DNA from: Saccharicrinis sp963666825
Lineage (GTDB): Bacteria; Bacteroidota; Bacteroidia; Bacteroidales; Marinilabiliaceae
Length of the DNA stretch: 64,000 bases
Direction of reading: 5' to 3'
Assembly: GCA_963666825.2 (NCBI GenBank)
Contig: OY763044.2
Location: 4,464,001-4,528,000 of the forward strand
Shown here: one piece after another, positions 25,412 through 34,203 of the stretch
Layout of the letters: each line of letters opens with the position of its first letter
Numbering within the stretch: the stretch's first letter is position 1
Notes under the pieces: model-generated
Told to the model about the DNA's origin: nothing
The model's input: the letters and a program-made list of their open reading frames with translations, nothing else
The model's database searches: none
Program-made: the position numbers and the translations under genes

Positions 25412-26920
25412 TTGGAACAATTACTACATTTAATAAAATATAATCCGAATAGTGATTTTGTATTTACACACTATTTATTCTGGATATTTTTTGGATTTGT
25501 TCTACTCGGCAATGCTATTCTTTATAGAAACCGAATTTTAAGAAACAGTTTCTTATTTATAGCCAGCTTATTCTTTTATTACAAAGCAGGTGGTTATTAC
25601 TTTTCATTGTTACTATTCTCTACAATTGTTGATTATAGCATTGGATTATTAATAGGACACTCTGACAAAAAATCAATTAAAAGAGCATTACTCTTTATTA
25701 GCCTATTTATCAACTTAGGTATGTTAGGCTATTTTAAGTATAGTTATTTTTTCGCTGATGTAATCTCAAACATTACAAATCAAAACGTAGGTGTAATCAA
25801 TTACGTATCCATCATTACAAATAAAGTATTTAGTACTAATTACAGTATCGATAGCATAGTACTTCCGGTTGGTATTTCTTTCTTTACATTTCAAACCATA
25901 TCCTACTCTATCGATGTTTATCGAGGTAGAATTGAACCAGTTAAAAATATAATTGATTTTGGATTTTACGTATCCTTCTTCCCGCAGCTTGTTGCAGGAC
26001 CTATTGTAAGAGCCTGGGAATTTATTCCGCAACTTAAAAGAAAATATTGCTTATCTGAAAAATGGTTTTGGAGTGCTGTCTGGCTAATAGTTGGCGGTTT
26101 ATTTAAAAAGATTGTTATTTCTGATTATTTGTCTGTCAATTTTGTAGATAGGGTTTTTGATGCTCCAATGATGTACAGTGGCATTGAGCTATTATTTGGA
26201 GCCTATGCTTATGCTATGCAAATTTATTGTGACTTCTCAGGATATACTGATATTGCAATTGGCGTTGCTCTGATTTTAGGATTCAGGCTTCCTGAAAACT
26301 TTAACCGACCTTATATGGCAACATCTGTTACTTCATTTTGGCGCAGATGGCATATTTCACTTTCATCATGGCTAAGAGATTATTTATATATTCCATTAGG
26401 AGGAAACAGACGAGGAAAATTCCGTCAAGGAATCAATTTACTCATCACAATGCTATTGGGTGGATTATGGCATGGAGCAGGATGGTTATTCATAATTTGG
26501 GGTGGATTGCATGGCTTTGCCCTGTTATTTGAAAAATATATTACCAATTTTTTTAAAGACCATAGAATTAGAATCCCAAAATTCATAGGATTCATATTAA
26601 CCTTCCATTTCATTGTATTCACTTGGATTATATTCAGATCACCTGATCTGGAAACATTTTACATGTACATTAGAAGAATTAAAGACGCATTTTTTATATA
26701 TCAAAATCAGGAAATGCTTAATTCATATATAAATATTCTTGGATTACTTATATTTGGATACGTTATCCATTGGATTCCTATTGAACTTAAAAGATTAATT
26801 AAAATAAATTTGATTAAGACACATTTGTTCATTAAATTGCTCTTGTTCATCGCCTTTTGTATAATCATTTATCAGTTTAGTTTGTTCGATGCAAAACCTT
26901 TTATTTATTTTAGGTTTTAA
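25412..26920 (+). CDS. MBOAT family O-acyltransferase (AlgI-like)
   Basis: The 502-aa polytopic membrane protein has the AlgI/PatA architecture. Hallmarks are PVGISFFTFQTISYSIDVYRG near residue 152, FPQLVAGPIVR near 193, IYCDFSGYTDIAIG near 272, FWRRWHISLSSWLRDYLYIPLGGNR near 310 and LLGGLWHGAGWLFIIWGGLHG near 350 with the conserved His pair. About 11 to 12 hydrophobic segments can be seen. Translation starts at TTG, which begins EQLLHLIKYNPNSDFVFTH as in homologues; no better ATG lies near. It should pass acetyl groups across the inner membrane to the SGNH partner. Being in the lytic transglycosylase operon, peptidoglycan O-acetylation is one possible role (inference). Confidence 0.92.
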   Translation: MEQLLHLIKYNPNSDFVFTHYLFWIFFGFVLLGNAILYRNRILRNSFLFIASLFFYYKAGGYYFSLLLFSTIVDYSIGLLIGHSDKKSIKRALLFISLFINLGMLGYFKYSYFFADVISNITNQNVGVINYVSIITNKVFSTNYSIDSIVLPVGISFFTFQTISYSIDVYRGRIEPVKNIIDFGFYVSFFPQLVAGPIVRAWEFIPQLKRKYCLSEKWFWSAVWLIVGGLFKKIVISDYLSVNFVDRVFDAPMMYSGIELLFGAYAYAMQIYCDFSGYTDIAIGVALILGFRLPENFNRPYMATSVTSFWRRWHISLSSWLRDYLYIPLGGNRRGKFRQGINLLITMLLGGLWHGAGWLFIIWGGLHGFALLFEKYITNFFKDHRIRIPKFIGFILTFHFIVFTWIIFRSPDLETFYMYIRRIKDAFFIYQNQEMLNSYINILGLLIFGYVIHWIPIELKRLIKINLIKTHLFIKLLLFIAFCIIIYQFSLFDAKPFIYFRF

Positions 26921-26952
26921 GAGGATTTGCACATAAAATAATTAGTTACTAT

Positions 26953-29900
26953 ATGCAAAAGGTTCTATTATATATTATCCTTATTATATCTGTTACACCT
27001 GCAATTTTGAATGCTCAGCATCATTATTTCAGGCAATATTCCTTAGAGGAAGGCCTACCACAGTCTGAAGTTAATGACATTGTTGAAGATGAGTTTGGTT
27101 ACTTATGGTTAGGCACTAATGGTGGCGGATTATGTAAATTCAATGGTACAGATTTCGAAATACTTACCAAAAAAGATGGTCTTCTCGAAAACCTGATTAT
27201 TGGTTTATATAGCGATAACAATTACAACCTTTGGATCGCTAATCAGAAAGGAATTACCAAATACAATGGGAAGACCTATCAATACATTATAAAATCTGAT
27301 ACTGCTCTTTATCAGGATAGAGTTCAGTTTTTAGAAACAATTGATGGTTCTGTATGGATTGTAGCCAGAGAAGTATCCGGACAGAGAAAGCTATTAAGAG
27401 TATACGAAGATAAGGTTATTGACTATAGTGAAAAGTTCCCTGAATTATCTGATCAAAACAAAATCTTCTTTGTCTGCAAAGAAGGTGTACATTCATTATA
27501 TGTTTCTACCTCTAACGGTTTATATTCTGTAAGCTCAAATGGAGTTAAAAAAATTGAATCCATAGGTAATATAGATATCTCAGAGAGAATGACCATCCCT
27601 ATTATTCAGGATAAATATCGTAACATATGGGCGATAGAAATGGATAGGTCTCAACAAATGAAATTAAAAAGATATAATTTCAATGGCAACGTAGACGAAA
27701 TTAAATGGCCCAGCAATATACAACTTCAAAGAATATTCAGAGTTTATGAAGACAGACAAGGAGCTATCTGGATATCTGTTGCCTCACAAGGCATTGTTAA
27801 GTTTAAGGACGATACCTACAAAATATACAACAAACAGAATGGTCTTAATGCAAAATTAATCACAAGCTTTTGTGAAGATAGAGAAGGCAACATGTGGTTA
27901 GGCTCAAGCGGTTCCGGAATACTTAAATATGGTGGAGATCGCTTTATATCATTTAATAAAGAAAGTGGTTTAAGTGGAGATATCATCAGATCAATTTTTG
28001 AAGATAGTAAAGGGAATTTCTATTTTGGTGATGATGGAAATTTAATTTCGAGATATGATGGGGAAAAAGTCTCAATACTAAAAACTGACAGCAAATGCAT
28101 AATGGGACAAACCCGCAAAATGCTTGAGTTATCCAATGGCAATCTTTTAATTGGTACAACAGGAGGATTATTTGAATATGATGGAAACACAATTAAGGAT
28201 GCTCCAACCAAATATGGAATTGATTGTCAGTCGCCTGTAACAGATATTTTAAATGACAAAGAAAGTATTTGGTTTGCGGTTTACGGTAATGGTTTACTAA
28301 AATATACCAAAGGAGAGAAAAAATGGTACACTCCAAAAAATTCCGAACTTACATCAACTTATGTAAACAACATCTTTAAAGATTCGCACAAACGAATGTG
28401 GATTTCAACTACCAAAGGAATATTTCTGTTGGAGAATGAGAAATTCACACATTTTTCAGACAAAGACATTTTAAATGCCTCATGGATATTACAGGCTGCA
28501 GAAGACAAAGTTGGCAATATCTGGTTTGCTACATTTACCGGTGGTTTAAATCAATTCGATGGTAATAAATTTAATTATTATAATACATCCAATGGAATCA
28601 AATCAGAAAACATATATTCTGTAATTGCAGATTCTGAAGGTAATATCTGGGCAGGAACACAAAACGGAGTAGATAAACTTACAATTGGTGCAGATGGTAG
28701 TGTTGTTGATATTCAAAACTTCGACAAAGATGATGGTTTTATAGGAATCGAAAATAACGGAGGATGTAACTTATTAGATAACGAAGGAAGAATTTGGTTT
28801 GGCACAATAAAAGGTGCTATGAGATATAATCCGGAGGAGGAAAATAAAAATTACATGGAACCTCCCGTTTATATTAAAGATATCCTTTTAAACTTTAAAA
28901 ATCCAAACTGGAAATCTGAAGATCATTCATTTAGTTATGATTCAATATCATCATGGTTTGGAATTCCTGAAAATTTAGAACTGAATCATTTAAACAATCA
29001 TATTGGATTTGTTTTTGATGCACTATGCTATACTGTTCCAGAAAAGATAAAGTATAAATGGAAACTAGAACCTATTGAAGAAGAATGGACTCCGGAGAAT
29101 CACCTTAATAAAGCAATATATCCATCTTTAGCTCCCGGGAAATATACCTTTAGAGTAATTGCTTGTAATAATGATGGGGTTTGGAATAACGAAGGAGCTT
29201 CCTTCAGTTTTGAGATTGTTCCTGCCTGGTATCAGTATAACTGGATAAAAGCTATTGTGTTTCTATTAATAATTAGTTTAATATTTTTTATTGTTCGTCA
29301 GTTCTTCTTGAAAGAAAAATCGATAAAACTGGAATTAGAATCACGATTAGCATTAAAGAAGGTTGAAATTCAAAAACAACAGTTTGAAATTGAGAAAAGA
29401 AATAAGGAACTAAAAGAGCAGAAGTCTCAATTACAATTACAATCTGCGTCACTACAGGCTTCAAATAGTAACCTTGAGCGCTTAACAAAAATAGGTCAAT
29501 TAATCACTGCCAATTTGTCGGTTGACAAGATTGGAGAGATACTATATGAATCGGTATCAAAAGTAATGAGTACAGACATATACAATATTGCAATATATAA
29601 TAGCGAATCTAAATCTTTAGACTTTGTATATTCTATACTAAACAATGAACGCCAACCGTTTACAAGATACCTTTTAGAAGATAAAGAAAGACTTGCTATT
29701 TATTCCTTCTCCAATAACAAAGAGGTATTTATGAATAACTTTTATGATGACTATAAAAAGTATATTCAAGAGATCAGACCAGTACCAACAGGAGCAGAAT
29801 CAGAATCAGTCATCTATATTCCTTTACGTACCTCAAAAAAAGTATTAGGTGTTATTTCTGTTCAAAGTTTAAAGAAAAATGCTTATACCCCATACCATTT

Positions 29901-30741
29901 AAACTTCATGCAAAATATTGCCAATTATGCTGCAATTGCAATCGGTAATGCACTAAAATACCAGAATCTGGTAAATGAGCAACAAAGTTTAAAAACTGAG
30001 CATGAAATAATTTTAGGGGAGAGAGATTTACTTAACACAGAAAAGCAATTACTTGAAGATGCTAATTATGAAATAAATCAATTACTCTCATTGTTTGCAA
30101 AAGAAATTCAACAACCATTAAACAAATCAATTGGTGAAATTTCCGAGTTCATTGATTTAGCAAACAACTGTACTACTGAACAGAGAAATTTCTTATCAAA
30201 AATATACAGTTCATTAAAACTTCAAAATGAAGTTGTTACTAAGGTATTAGAAGTACACAATATTGACCGTAATTTATATGAATATAAACCTTCGAAAATT
30301 CATATAAAAGAGGCAATTGAAAGCGTTATAAACATTCTATATACTGAAGCTGAGCAAAAAAATATTAATCTTACTATAAATGGAAAAGAAACAGAGGCAT
30401 TCCTTGATCTAAATTTATTCCTTAGAATTATTGAAAACCTTGTTTCTAATGCAATTAAGTTTTCTCCGACTGGTAAATCGGTAAGAATAATCATCAGTGA
30501 GCTTAACCAACATTTAAGGATTGAGATACATGATGAAGGACCAGGTTTAACAGAGGAAGAGAAAAGTAAAATATTTGAGAAATACAGCTATTTTAGTAAA
30601 AGTAGTGAACAAGAAGCAAGCTCTTCTGGTTTAGGTCTATATATTGTAAATAAGTATTTATCGATTATGAATGGAACTATAAGATGTGAAAGTATTTATG
30701 GCTTGGGCGCAACATTTATTATTGAATTCCCTCTGACATAG
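26953..30741 (+). CDS. Two-component-type propeller sensor with GAF and HATPase domains; H-box histidine replaced
   Basis: The 1262-aa protein begins with a signal peptide. A periplasmic beta-propeller follows (about 25-650, many repeats of the form xGxLWxGTxxG), then a Y_Y_Y domain (about 660-760) and a single membrane helix (about 763-785). Next come a coiled coil (about 790-840), a cytoplasmic GAF domain (about 846-1005), a HisKA-like dimer region and an HATPase domain (N-box ENLVSNAIKFSP, G1 DEGPGL, F-box IFEKYSYF, G2 SSGLGLYIV). At the H-box, where F-x-H-E is expected, the sequence is LFAKEIQQPL with Lys1050 in place of His. There is no receiver or DNA-binding domain. It cannot autophosphorylate in the usual way, so it may act as a phosphatase or partner. 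No regulator is adjacent. Confidence 0.88.
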   Translation: MQKVLLYIILIISVTPAILNAQHHYFRQYSLEEGLPQSEVNDIVEDEFGYLWLGTNGGGLCKFNGTDFEILTKKDGLLENLIIGLYSDNNYNLWIANQKGITKYNGKTYQYIIKSDTALYQDRVQFLETIDGSVWIVAREVSGQRKLLRVYEDKVIDYSEKFPELSDQNKIFFVCKEGVHSLYVSTSNGLYSVSSNGVKKIESIGNIDISERMTIPIIQDKYRNIWAIEMDRSQQMKLKRYNFNGNVDEIKWPSNIQLQRIFRVYEDRQGAIWISVASQGIVKFKDDTYKIYNKQNGLNAKLITSFCEDREGNMWLGSSGSGILKYGGDRFISFNKESGLSGDIIRSIFEDSKGNFYFGDDGNLISRYDGEKVSILKTDSKCIMGQTRKMLELSNGNLLIGTTGGLFEYDGNTIKDAPTKYGIDCQSPVTDILNDKESIWFAVYGNGLLKYTKGEKKWYTPKNSELTSTYVNNIFKDSHKRMWISTTKGIFLLENEKFTHFSDKDILNASWILQAAEDKVGNIWFATFTGGLNQFDGNKFNYYNTSNGIKSENIYSVIADSEGNIWAGTQNGVDKLTIGADGSVVDIQNFDKDDGFIGIENNGGCNLLDNEGRIWFGTIKGAMRYNPEEENKNYMEPPVYIKDILLNFKNPNWKSEDHSFSYDSISSWFGIPENLELNHLNNHIGFVFDALCYTVPEKIKYKWKLEPIEEEWTPENHLNKAIYPSLAPGKYTFRVIACNNDGVWNNEGASFSFEIVPAWYQYNWIKAIVFLLIISLIFFIVRQFFLKEKSIKLELESRLALKKVEIQKQQFEIEKRNKELKEQKSQLQLQSASLQASNSNLERLTKIGQLITANLSVDKIGEILYESVSKVMSTDIYNIAIYNSESKSLDFVYSILNNERQPFTRYLLEDKERLAIYSFSNNKEVFMNNFYDDYKKYIQEIRPVPTGAESESVIYIPLRTSKKVLGVISVQSLKKNAYTPYHLNFMQNIANYAAIAIGNALKYQNLVNEQQSLKTEHEIILGERDLLNTEKQLLEDANYEINQLLSLFAKEIQQPLNKSIGEISEFIDLANNCTTEQRNFLSKIYSSLKLQNEVVTKVLEVHNIDRNLYEYKPSKIHIKEAIESVINILYTEAEQKNINLTINGKETEAFLDLNLFLRIIENLVSNAIKFSPTGKSVRIIISELNQHLRIEIHDEGPGLTEEEKSKIFEKYSYFSKSSEQEASSSGLGLYIVNKYLSIMNGTIRCESIYGLGATFIIEFPLT

Positions 30742-30807
30742 TTACTTTAATTTCTTTATGGCAAAGTTTTTGATTTAGATTGAGATGTTTACAAAAAATT
30801 ATTTAAA

Positions 30808-31503
30808 ATGGGCTTATTAATTATTTTCTTAGGTTTTATGCTTGTGAGCTGGATGGTGAGCTCTACTTTAAAATCAAAATTTAAAGCATATTCAAAAATA
30901 CCATTAAATTATGGCATGTCAGGTAGAGATGTTGCAGAAAAGATGCTGCGTGATAATGGCATTTATGATGTAAAAATAGTTTCTGTACCGGGACAACTAA
31001 CAGATCATTATAATCCTTCAAACAAAACGGTAAATCTTAGTCCTGAAGTTTATAATGGTCAAAGCATAGCTTCTGCTGCAGTCGCAGCTCATGAATGTGG
31101 TCATGCAGTTCAGCATGCAGTTGGATATGCACCATTAGAAATGAGATCTGCTTTAGTACCAATACAAAACATCAGTTCAAAAGTTCTTAACGTAATTTTT
31201 ATCGTTATGATGTTTGGAGGTTTTATGTTACCAAGTATATTACCTTATACACTAGGTTTACAGATCGTTATTGCATGTTATGCCATTTTTACACTATTTG
31301 CATTTATTACATTACCTGTAGAAATAAATGCGACTAAAAGAGCTCTTGCTTGGTTAAACAATAGCGGCGTAGCTACTGGCAGTATTCACGACAAAGCAAC
31401 AGATGCTCTAAAATGGGCTGCATATACCTATGTTGTTGCAGCATTATCTGCCTTAGTTACATTACTTTATTATGTTATGATTTACTTAGGATCAAGAGAT
31501 TAA
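30808..31503 (+). CDS. Membrane zinc metallopeptidase (YugP family)
   Basis: The 231-aa protein has an N-terminal membrane helix, a metallopeptidase core with HECGH at residues 95-99 (HEXXH), GRDVAEKMLRDNGI at about 39-52, and further C-terminal membrane helices (about 120-150 and 205-225). The third ligand of the family lies in the EINATKRAL segment near 173. It is typical in length for YugP-like neutral zinc metallopeptidases. Substrate is unknown. The gene ends at a strong intrinsic terminator and has no operon partner on the same strand beyond the sensor 66 nt upstream. Confidence 0.9.
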   Translation: MGLLIIFLGFMLVSWMVSSTLKSKFKAYSKIPLNYGMSGRDVAEKMLRDNGIYDVKIVSVPGQLTDHYNPSNKTVNLSPEVYNGQSIASAAVAAHECGHAVQHAVGYAPLEMRSALVPIQNISSKVLNVIFIVMMFGGFMLPSILPYTLGLQIVIACYAIFTLFAFITLPVEINATKRALAWLNNSGVATGSIHDKATDALKWAAYTYVVAALSALVTLLYYVMIYLGSRD

Positions 31504-31529
31504 CTTTTTCACATAAAAACTTAATTAAG

Positions 31530-31559
31530 CCTCTTTTCTTTTATGGGAAGAGGTTTTTT
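31530..31559 (+). terminator. Intrinsic terminator after the Zn metallopeptidase gene
   Basis: CCTCTT (31530-31535) pairs with AAGAGG (31548-31553) and is followed by six T. Confidence 0.85.
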
Positions 31560-31636
31560 GTTTTTAATCATAGAGCATAATTTATACTTCGTAATCTTTT
31601 ACAGGTAAAATGGTTCATGAGGTAAAATTCCAGACA

Positions 31637-31675
31637 TAAAAAAAGCTTCCCTTTGCATTAAACAAATGAGAAGCT
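31637..31675 (-). terminator. Intrinsic terminator of the 65-aa gene
   Basis: On the minus strand AGCTTC (31675-31670) pairs with GAAGCT near 31649-31644, with further TTTG/CAAA pairs inside, followed by seven U. It lies about 47 nt downstream of the stop codon at 31723. Confidence 0.8.
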
Positions 31676-31722
31676 AGTTATACTCTATCTGTAGATTATT
31701 TCTCTCCGTGAAATCCCTACTA

Positions 31723-31920
31723 CTAGATAAGTACCTGATTATTGGATCCATAATTTAATTTACCTTGATTAATCAATGAAATTACATAATTCATCCCTTT
31801 AGTTTGGGAGATTCTTAGTCCTTTAAATATTTCGCCAATATAAACTGGTTGTTCTTCGTTTACAAAAGAGATGATCCTCTCTTCAATACCGATTTTACCT
31901 TTGTCTTTCTCTTTGCTCAT
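31723..31920 (-). CDS. Small winged-helix-like protein (65 aa)
   Basis: This small soluble protein has a highly charged N-terminus (MSKEKDKGKIGIEER) followed by about 50 residues that read like a winged helix: IISFVNEEQPVYIGEIFKGLRIS-type first helices, a recognition-helix-like stretch (KGMNYVISLINQGKL) and a short wing (NYGSNNQVLI). I do not recognise a named family. It has its own terminator and stands alone on the minus strand, so it is likely a genuine small gene. A DNA-binding or protein-binding regulator is a reasonable guess; confidence in function is low. Confidence 0.7.
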   Translation of the reverse strand: MSKEKDKGKIGIEERIISFVNEEQPVYIGEIFKGLRISQTKGMNYVISLINQGKLNYGSNNQVLI

Positions 31921-32073
31921 GATAATTTGTTTTAAATGGTTAATAAAATATCTCTAAAATTTCTTTCTATAAAGCTATATTTAATAACGAAAAAAAGAAA
32001 GCATTTGTTCCTAATAAATTGTTAAGATTAAGTAAAATCGGATGTTTTTTGACAAAATCACTAAAAAAAACGA

Positions 32074-32631
32074 CTAATTTTCATTTTTACCCTCCAAAAA
32101 ATGGTTTTTTTTCAACTTTTGCGCCAAAAATTGGGTTTTTAATTGAATATCGTCAGTTATTGCATAAACAGAAATTGTTGCTCCCGAAATAGAATCAATA
32201 TTTTTACCTACTTCCAATTCATTTTTAGAAGAGAATCCTATAAACTGCTTTAACCAACCTCTTGAAGAAACTTCCTGACCATGTGTTGCAGCATAATTAA
32301 ACACTTTTACATCCTGAACTATTCCTGCTCCATTAAAGCAGATAAAATAGTCAAAATATTCTCGTAGACCATTAACCTCATGATCTATTGAACAACCTCC
32401 TACTCTACAACTTTTGACTCTACCTACATAAAGATATCCTACATTCTCAAGAGAAAAGTATTTACCTTCAAACATACTTTCTGAATTAAGAAGTGTCATC
32501 TCCTCTTTATTACCTTCATAACTCCATATACGTTGTAATTCTTTTGCTATGGATTTATGATTATAATTTATGTCTTGAGATTTAAGAATCCCACTCAAAA
32601 GAACAAATACAAAAAGAAATAGTTTTTTCAT
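32074..32631 (-). CDS. Exported FMN-binding domain protein
   Basis: The 185-aa protein begins MKKLFLFVFVLLSGILKSQ, a signal peptide; an upstream in-frame ATG at 32652 would only lengthen the n-region. The C-terminal half carries the FMN-binding motif DSISGATISVYAITDDIQ, where the Thr of SGAT is the residue that takes covalent FMN in RnfG/NqrC-type domains. The segment VKSCRVGGCSI has two cysteines. It follows the porin gene by 85 nt on the same strand. The pair may serve extracytoplasmic electron transfer coupled to substrate uptake (inference). No rnf/nqr genes are adjacent. Confidence 0.85.
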   Translation of the reverse strand: MKKLFLFVFVLLSGILKSQDINYNHKSIAKELQRIWSYEGNKEEMTLLNSESMFEGKYFSLENVGYLYVGRVKSCRVGGCSIDHEVNGLREYFDYFICFNGAGIVQDVKVFNYAATHGQEVSSRGWLKQFIGFSSKNELEVGKNIDSISGATISVYAITDDIQLKTQFLAQKLKKNHFLEGKNEN

Positions 32632-32716
32632 TGTAATATATATCATTAACACATTATCCTCTACCCTAACATTAGGATAGAGGTCTATCTAAAAACTTTA
32701 ATAGCTTAACTAAGCA

Positions 32717-33901
32717 TTAAAACATCAAACCAAACCCGGCATTAAATATCGTACTTGATTTATCATCTGATTTTTTCTTTACAAACTGCAAATCTGACTT
32801 AAATGCTACTTTTGGTGTTATCTTCCAGGTTAACCCTGATGTTAATATTGAAGCAGCATTTGAAGGACTTCTAACAACCCCTTGGTCAATTGTATTTTGA
32901 GTATCATAAGCCTCATATCGAACAAAAGGAATTAATTCATCTTTAATTTGATCACTTAATCGAAATAAATTATACCCAATTTCTGCATAATACCCAATCA
33001 TCGATGACCCTAAAGTATTTAAAGATCCATTACTCCCTGTAAATTCATTATACTCCTTAGTATTACCCAACGAGTTATAATAAAACTGACCTTTCAGTTG
33101 CCATCCATTGTTTGCATACCTAAAATCAGCACCAAGCATTGCAATATTAACAACTGAAGAATCTGCAATAGATTCATCCACCTCATCATAAAGAACACTT
33201 TGTGATTTTCCGAAGTAACCAGATAGGCCAATATTGAGATTTCTTATTCCAAAATATTCTAATTTTAATGCAATATTTGGACTACTCATATATGACTCAG
33301 CACCTTTTTGACGCCCTTTTCTTAAACCATCTTTACCATTAAATTTTGCAGCACCATCATATCCGTTAAAACCATTCATTAAGTAGGCCTGATATCTAAT
33401 ATTAGCAGGAAGATATGTACCTGCAAGGCCAATACCTATTTCTCTCCAAGTGGTTGGTGCAATATACTTGTCAATATAAGGTCTTTCAACACCATTAAAG
33501 GTATTCGGTTCGTGATATTCATTTATAATCCCCATAGGAGCTAATAGCAAACCAGCTCTTAAATTTAATCCATTTGAGATTTTGTACTGCAAAAAGGCTT
33601 GTTCAATATAAACTTCACTAACATGTTCATATTCTATTTCAGAAATAAACTGAGTGCGTTCATTAAATTGATATCCCAATAACATCACAACTCTATGAAC
33701 ATCTAATGTTGCATTACTTGTTGAACTATTACCTAAAGGCTGATTATAATGTACCTCAGCATAACCACCAATAGTTAGATTGCCATCACTTTTCAATAAC
33801 CTCTCTGCTGAATTATCATATACATTAAGATTATCCACATCCTGAGAAAACATATTAAAAGAAAAAGCAATCAATGACAATAATAAAAATATCCCCTTCA
33901 T
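32717..33901 (-). CDS. Phosphate-selective-porin-like outer-membrane porin
   Basis: The 394-aa protein starts with a signal peptide (MKGIFLLLSLIAFSFNMFSQ) and then forms a barrel of amphipathic strands. The N-terminal part DGNLTIGGYAEVHYNQPLG, the EIEYEHVSEVYIEQAFLQY strand pair and NLRAGLLLAPMGIINEYHEPNTF match the porin O/P (OprP-like) family of Bacteroidota. It ends in Phe (NAGFGLMF), the usual outer-membrane insertion signal. The substrate is not known; the family name does not prove phosphate specificity. The FMN-binding gene follows in the same direction, so both are likely cotranscribed from the -7 element at 33936-33943. Confidence 0.85.
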   Translation of the reverse strand: MKGIFLLLSLIAFSFNMFSQDVDNLNVYDNSAERLLKSDGNLTIGGYAEVHYNQPLGNSSTSNATLDVHRVVMLLGYQFNERTQFISEIEYEHVSEVYIEQAFLQYKISNGLNLRAGLLLAPMGIINEYHEPNTFNGVERPYIDKYIAPTTWREIGIGLAGTYLPANIRYQAYLMNGFNGYDGAAKFNGKDGLRKGRQKGAESYMSSPNIALKLEYFGIRNLNIGLSGYFGKSQSVLYDEVDESIADSSVVNIAMLGADFRYANNGWQLKGQFYYNSLGNTKEYNEFTGSNGSLNTLGSSMIGYYAEIGYNLFRLSDQIKDELIPFVRYEAYDTQNTIDQGVVRSPSNAASILTSGLTWKITPKVAFKSDLQFVKKKSDDKSSTIFNAGFGLMF

Positions 33902-33935
33902 AATTATTTTTTTAATTCTACATTAACATCTAATG

Positions 33936-33943
33936 CAAAACTA
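33936..33943 (-). promoter_or_regulatory. -7 element for the porin and FMN-binding genes
   Basis: Minus-strand TAGTTTTG matches TAnnTTTG and sits 35 nt before the ATG at 33901. No -33 TTTG was recognised. Confidence 0.4.
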
Positions 33944-34150
33944 TTATGTAGAGATATTATTTAAAATGGCCACTTTTAGGTATTTCATTACAGAATAATA
34001 AACCTATTGAATTTACTCCTCAACAATTCTACACATAAGGCTCCATTAAAATACTTATAAAGCTGTATTACTGCATATTAATATTACCAATAGAATATAT
34101 TCATAATGATATCCCATCCCTAAATATAGCTATTCAGGTTAACCTAAAAC

Positions 34151-34179
34151 AAAAAAGCCCGGTATAATAATACCGGGCC
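34151..34179 (-). terminator. Intrinsic terminator after the nucleotide-sugar dehydrogenase gene
   Basis: On the minus strand GCCCGGTAT (34178-34170) pairs perfectly with ATACCGGGC (34165-34157) around a 4-nt loop, followed by six U. Confidence 0.92.
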
Positions 34180-34203
34180 TTCAACATCTTATATCTGATA
34201 AGT

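Larger units (their letters stand above)
33902..34203. other. Intergenic region between porin and nucleotide-sugar dehydrogenase genes
   Basis: About 300 bp with no protein-like frame. It holds the porin -7 element (33936-33943, minus) and the terminator of the downstream sugar dehydrogenase gene (34151-34179). The rest is AT-rich and shows nothing else I can name. Confidence 0.5.
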
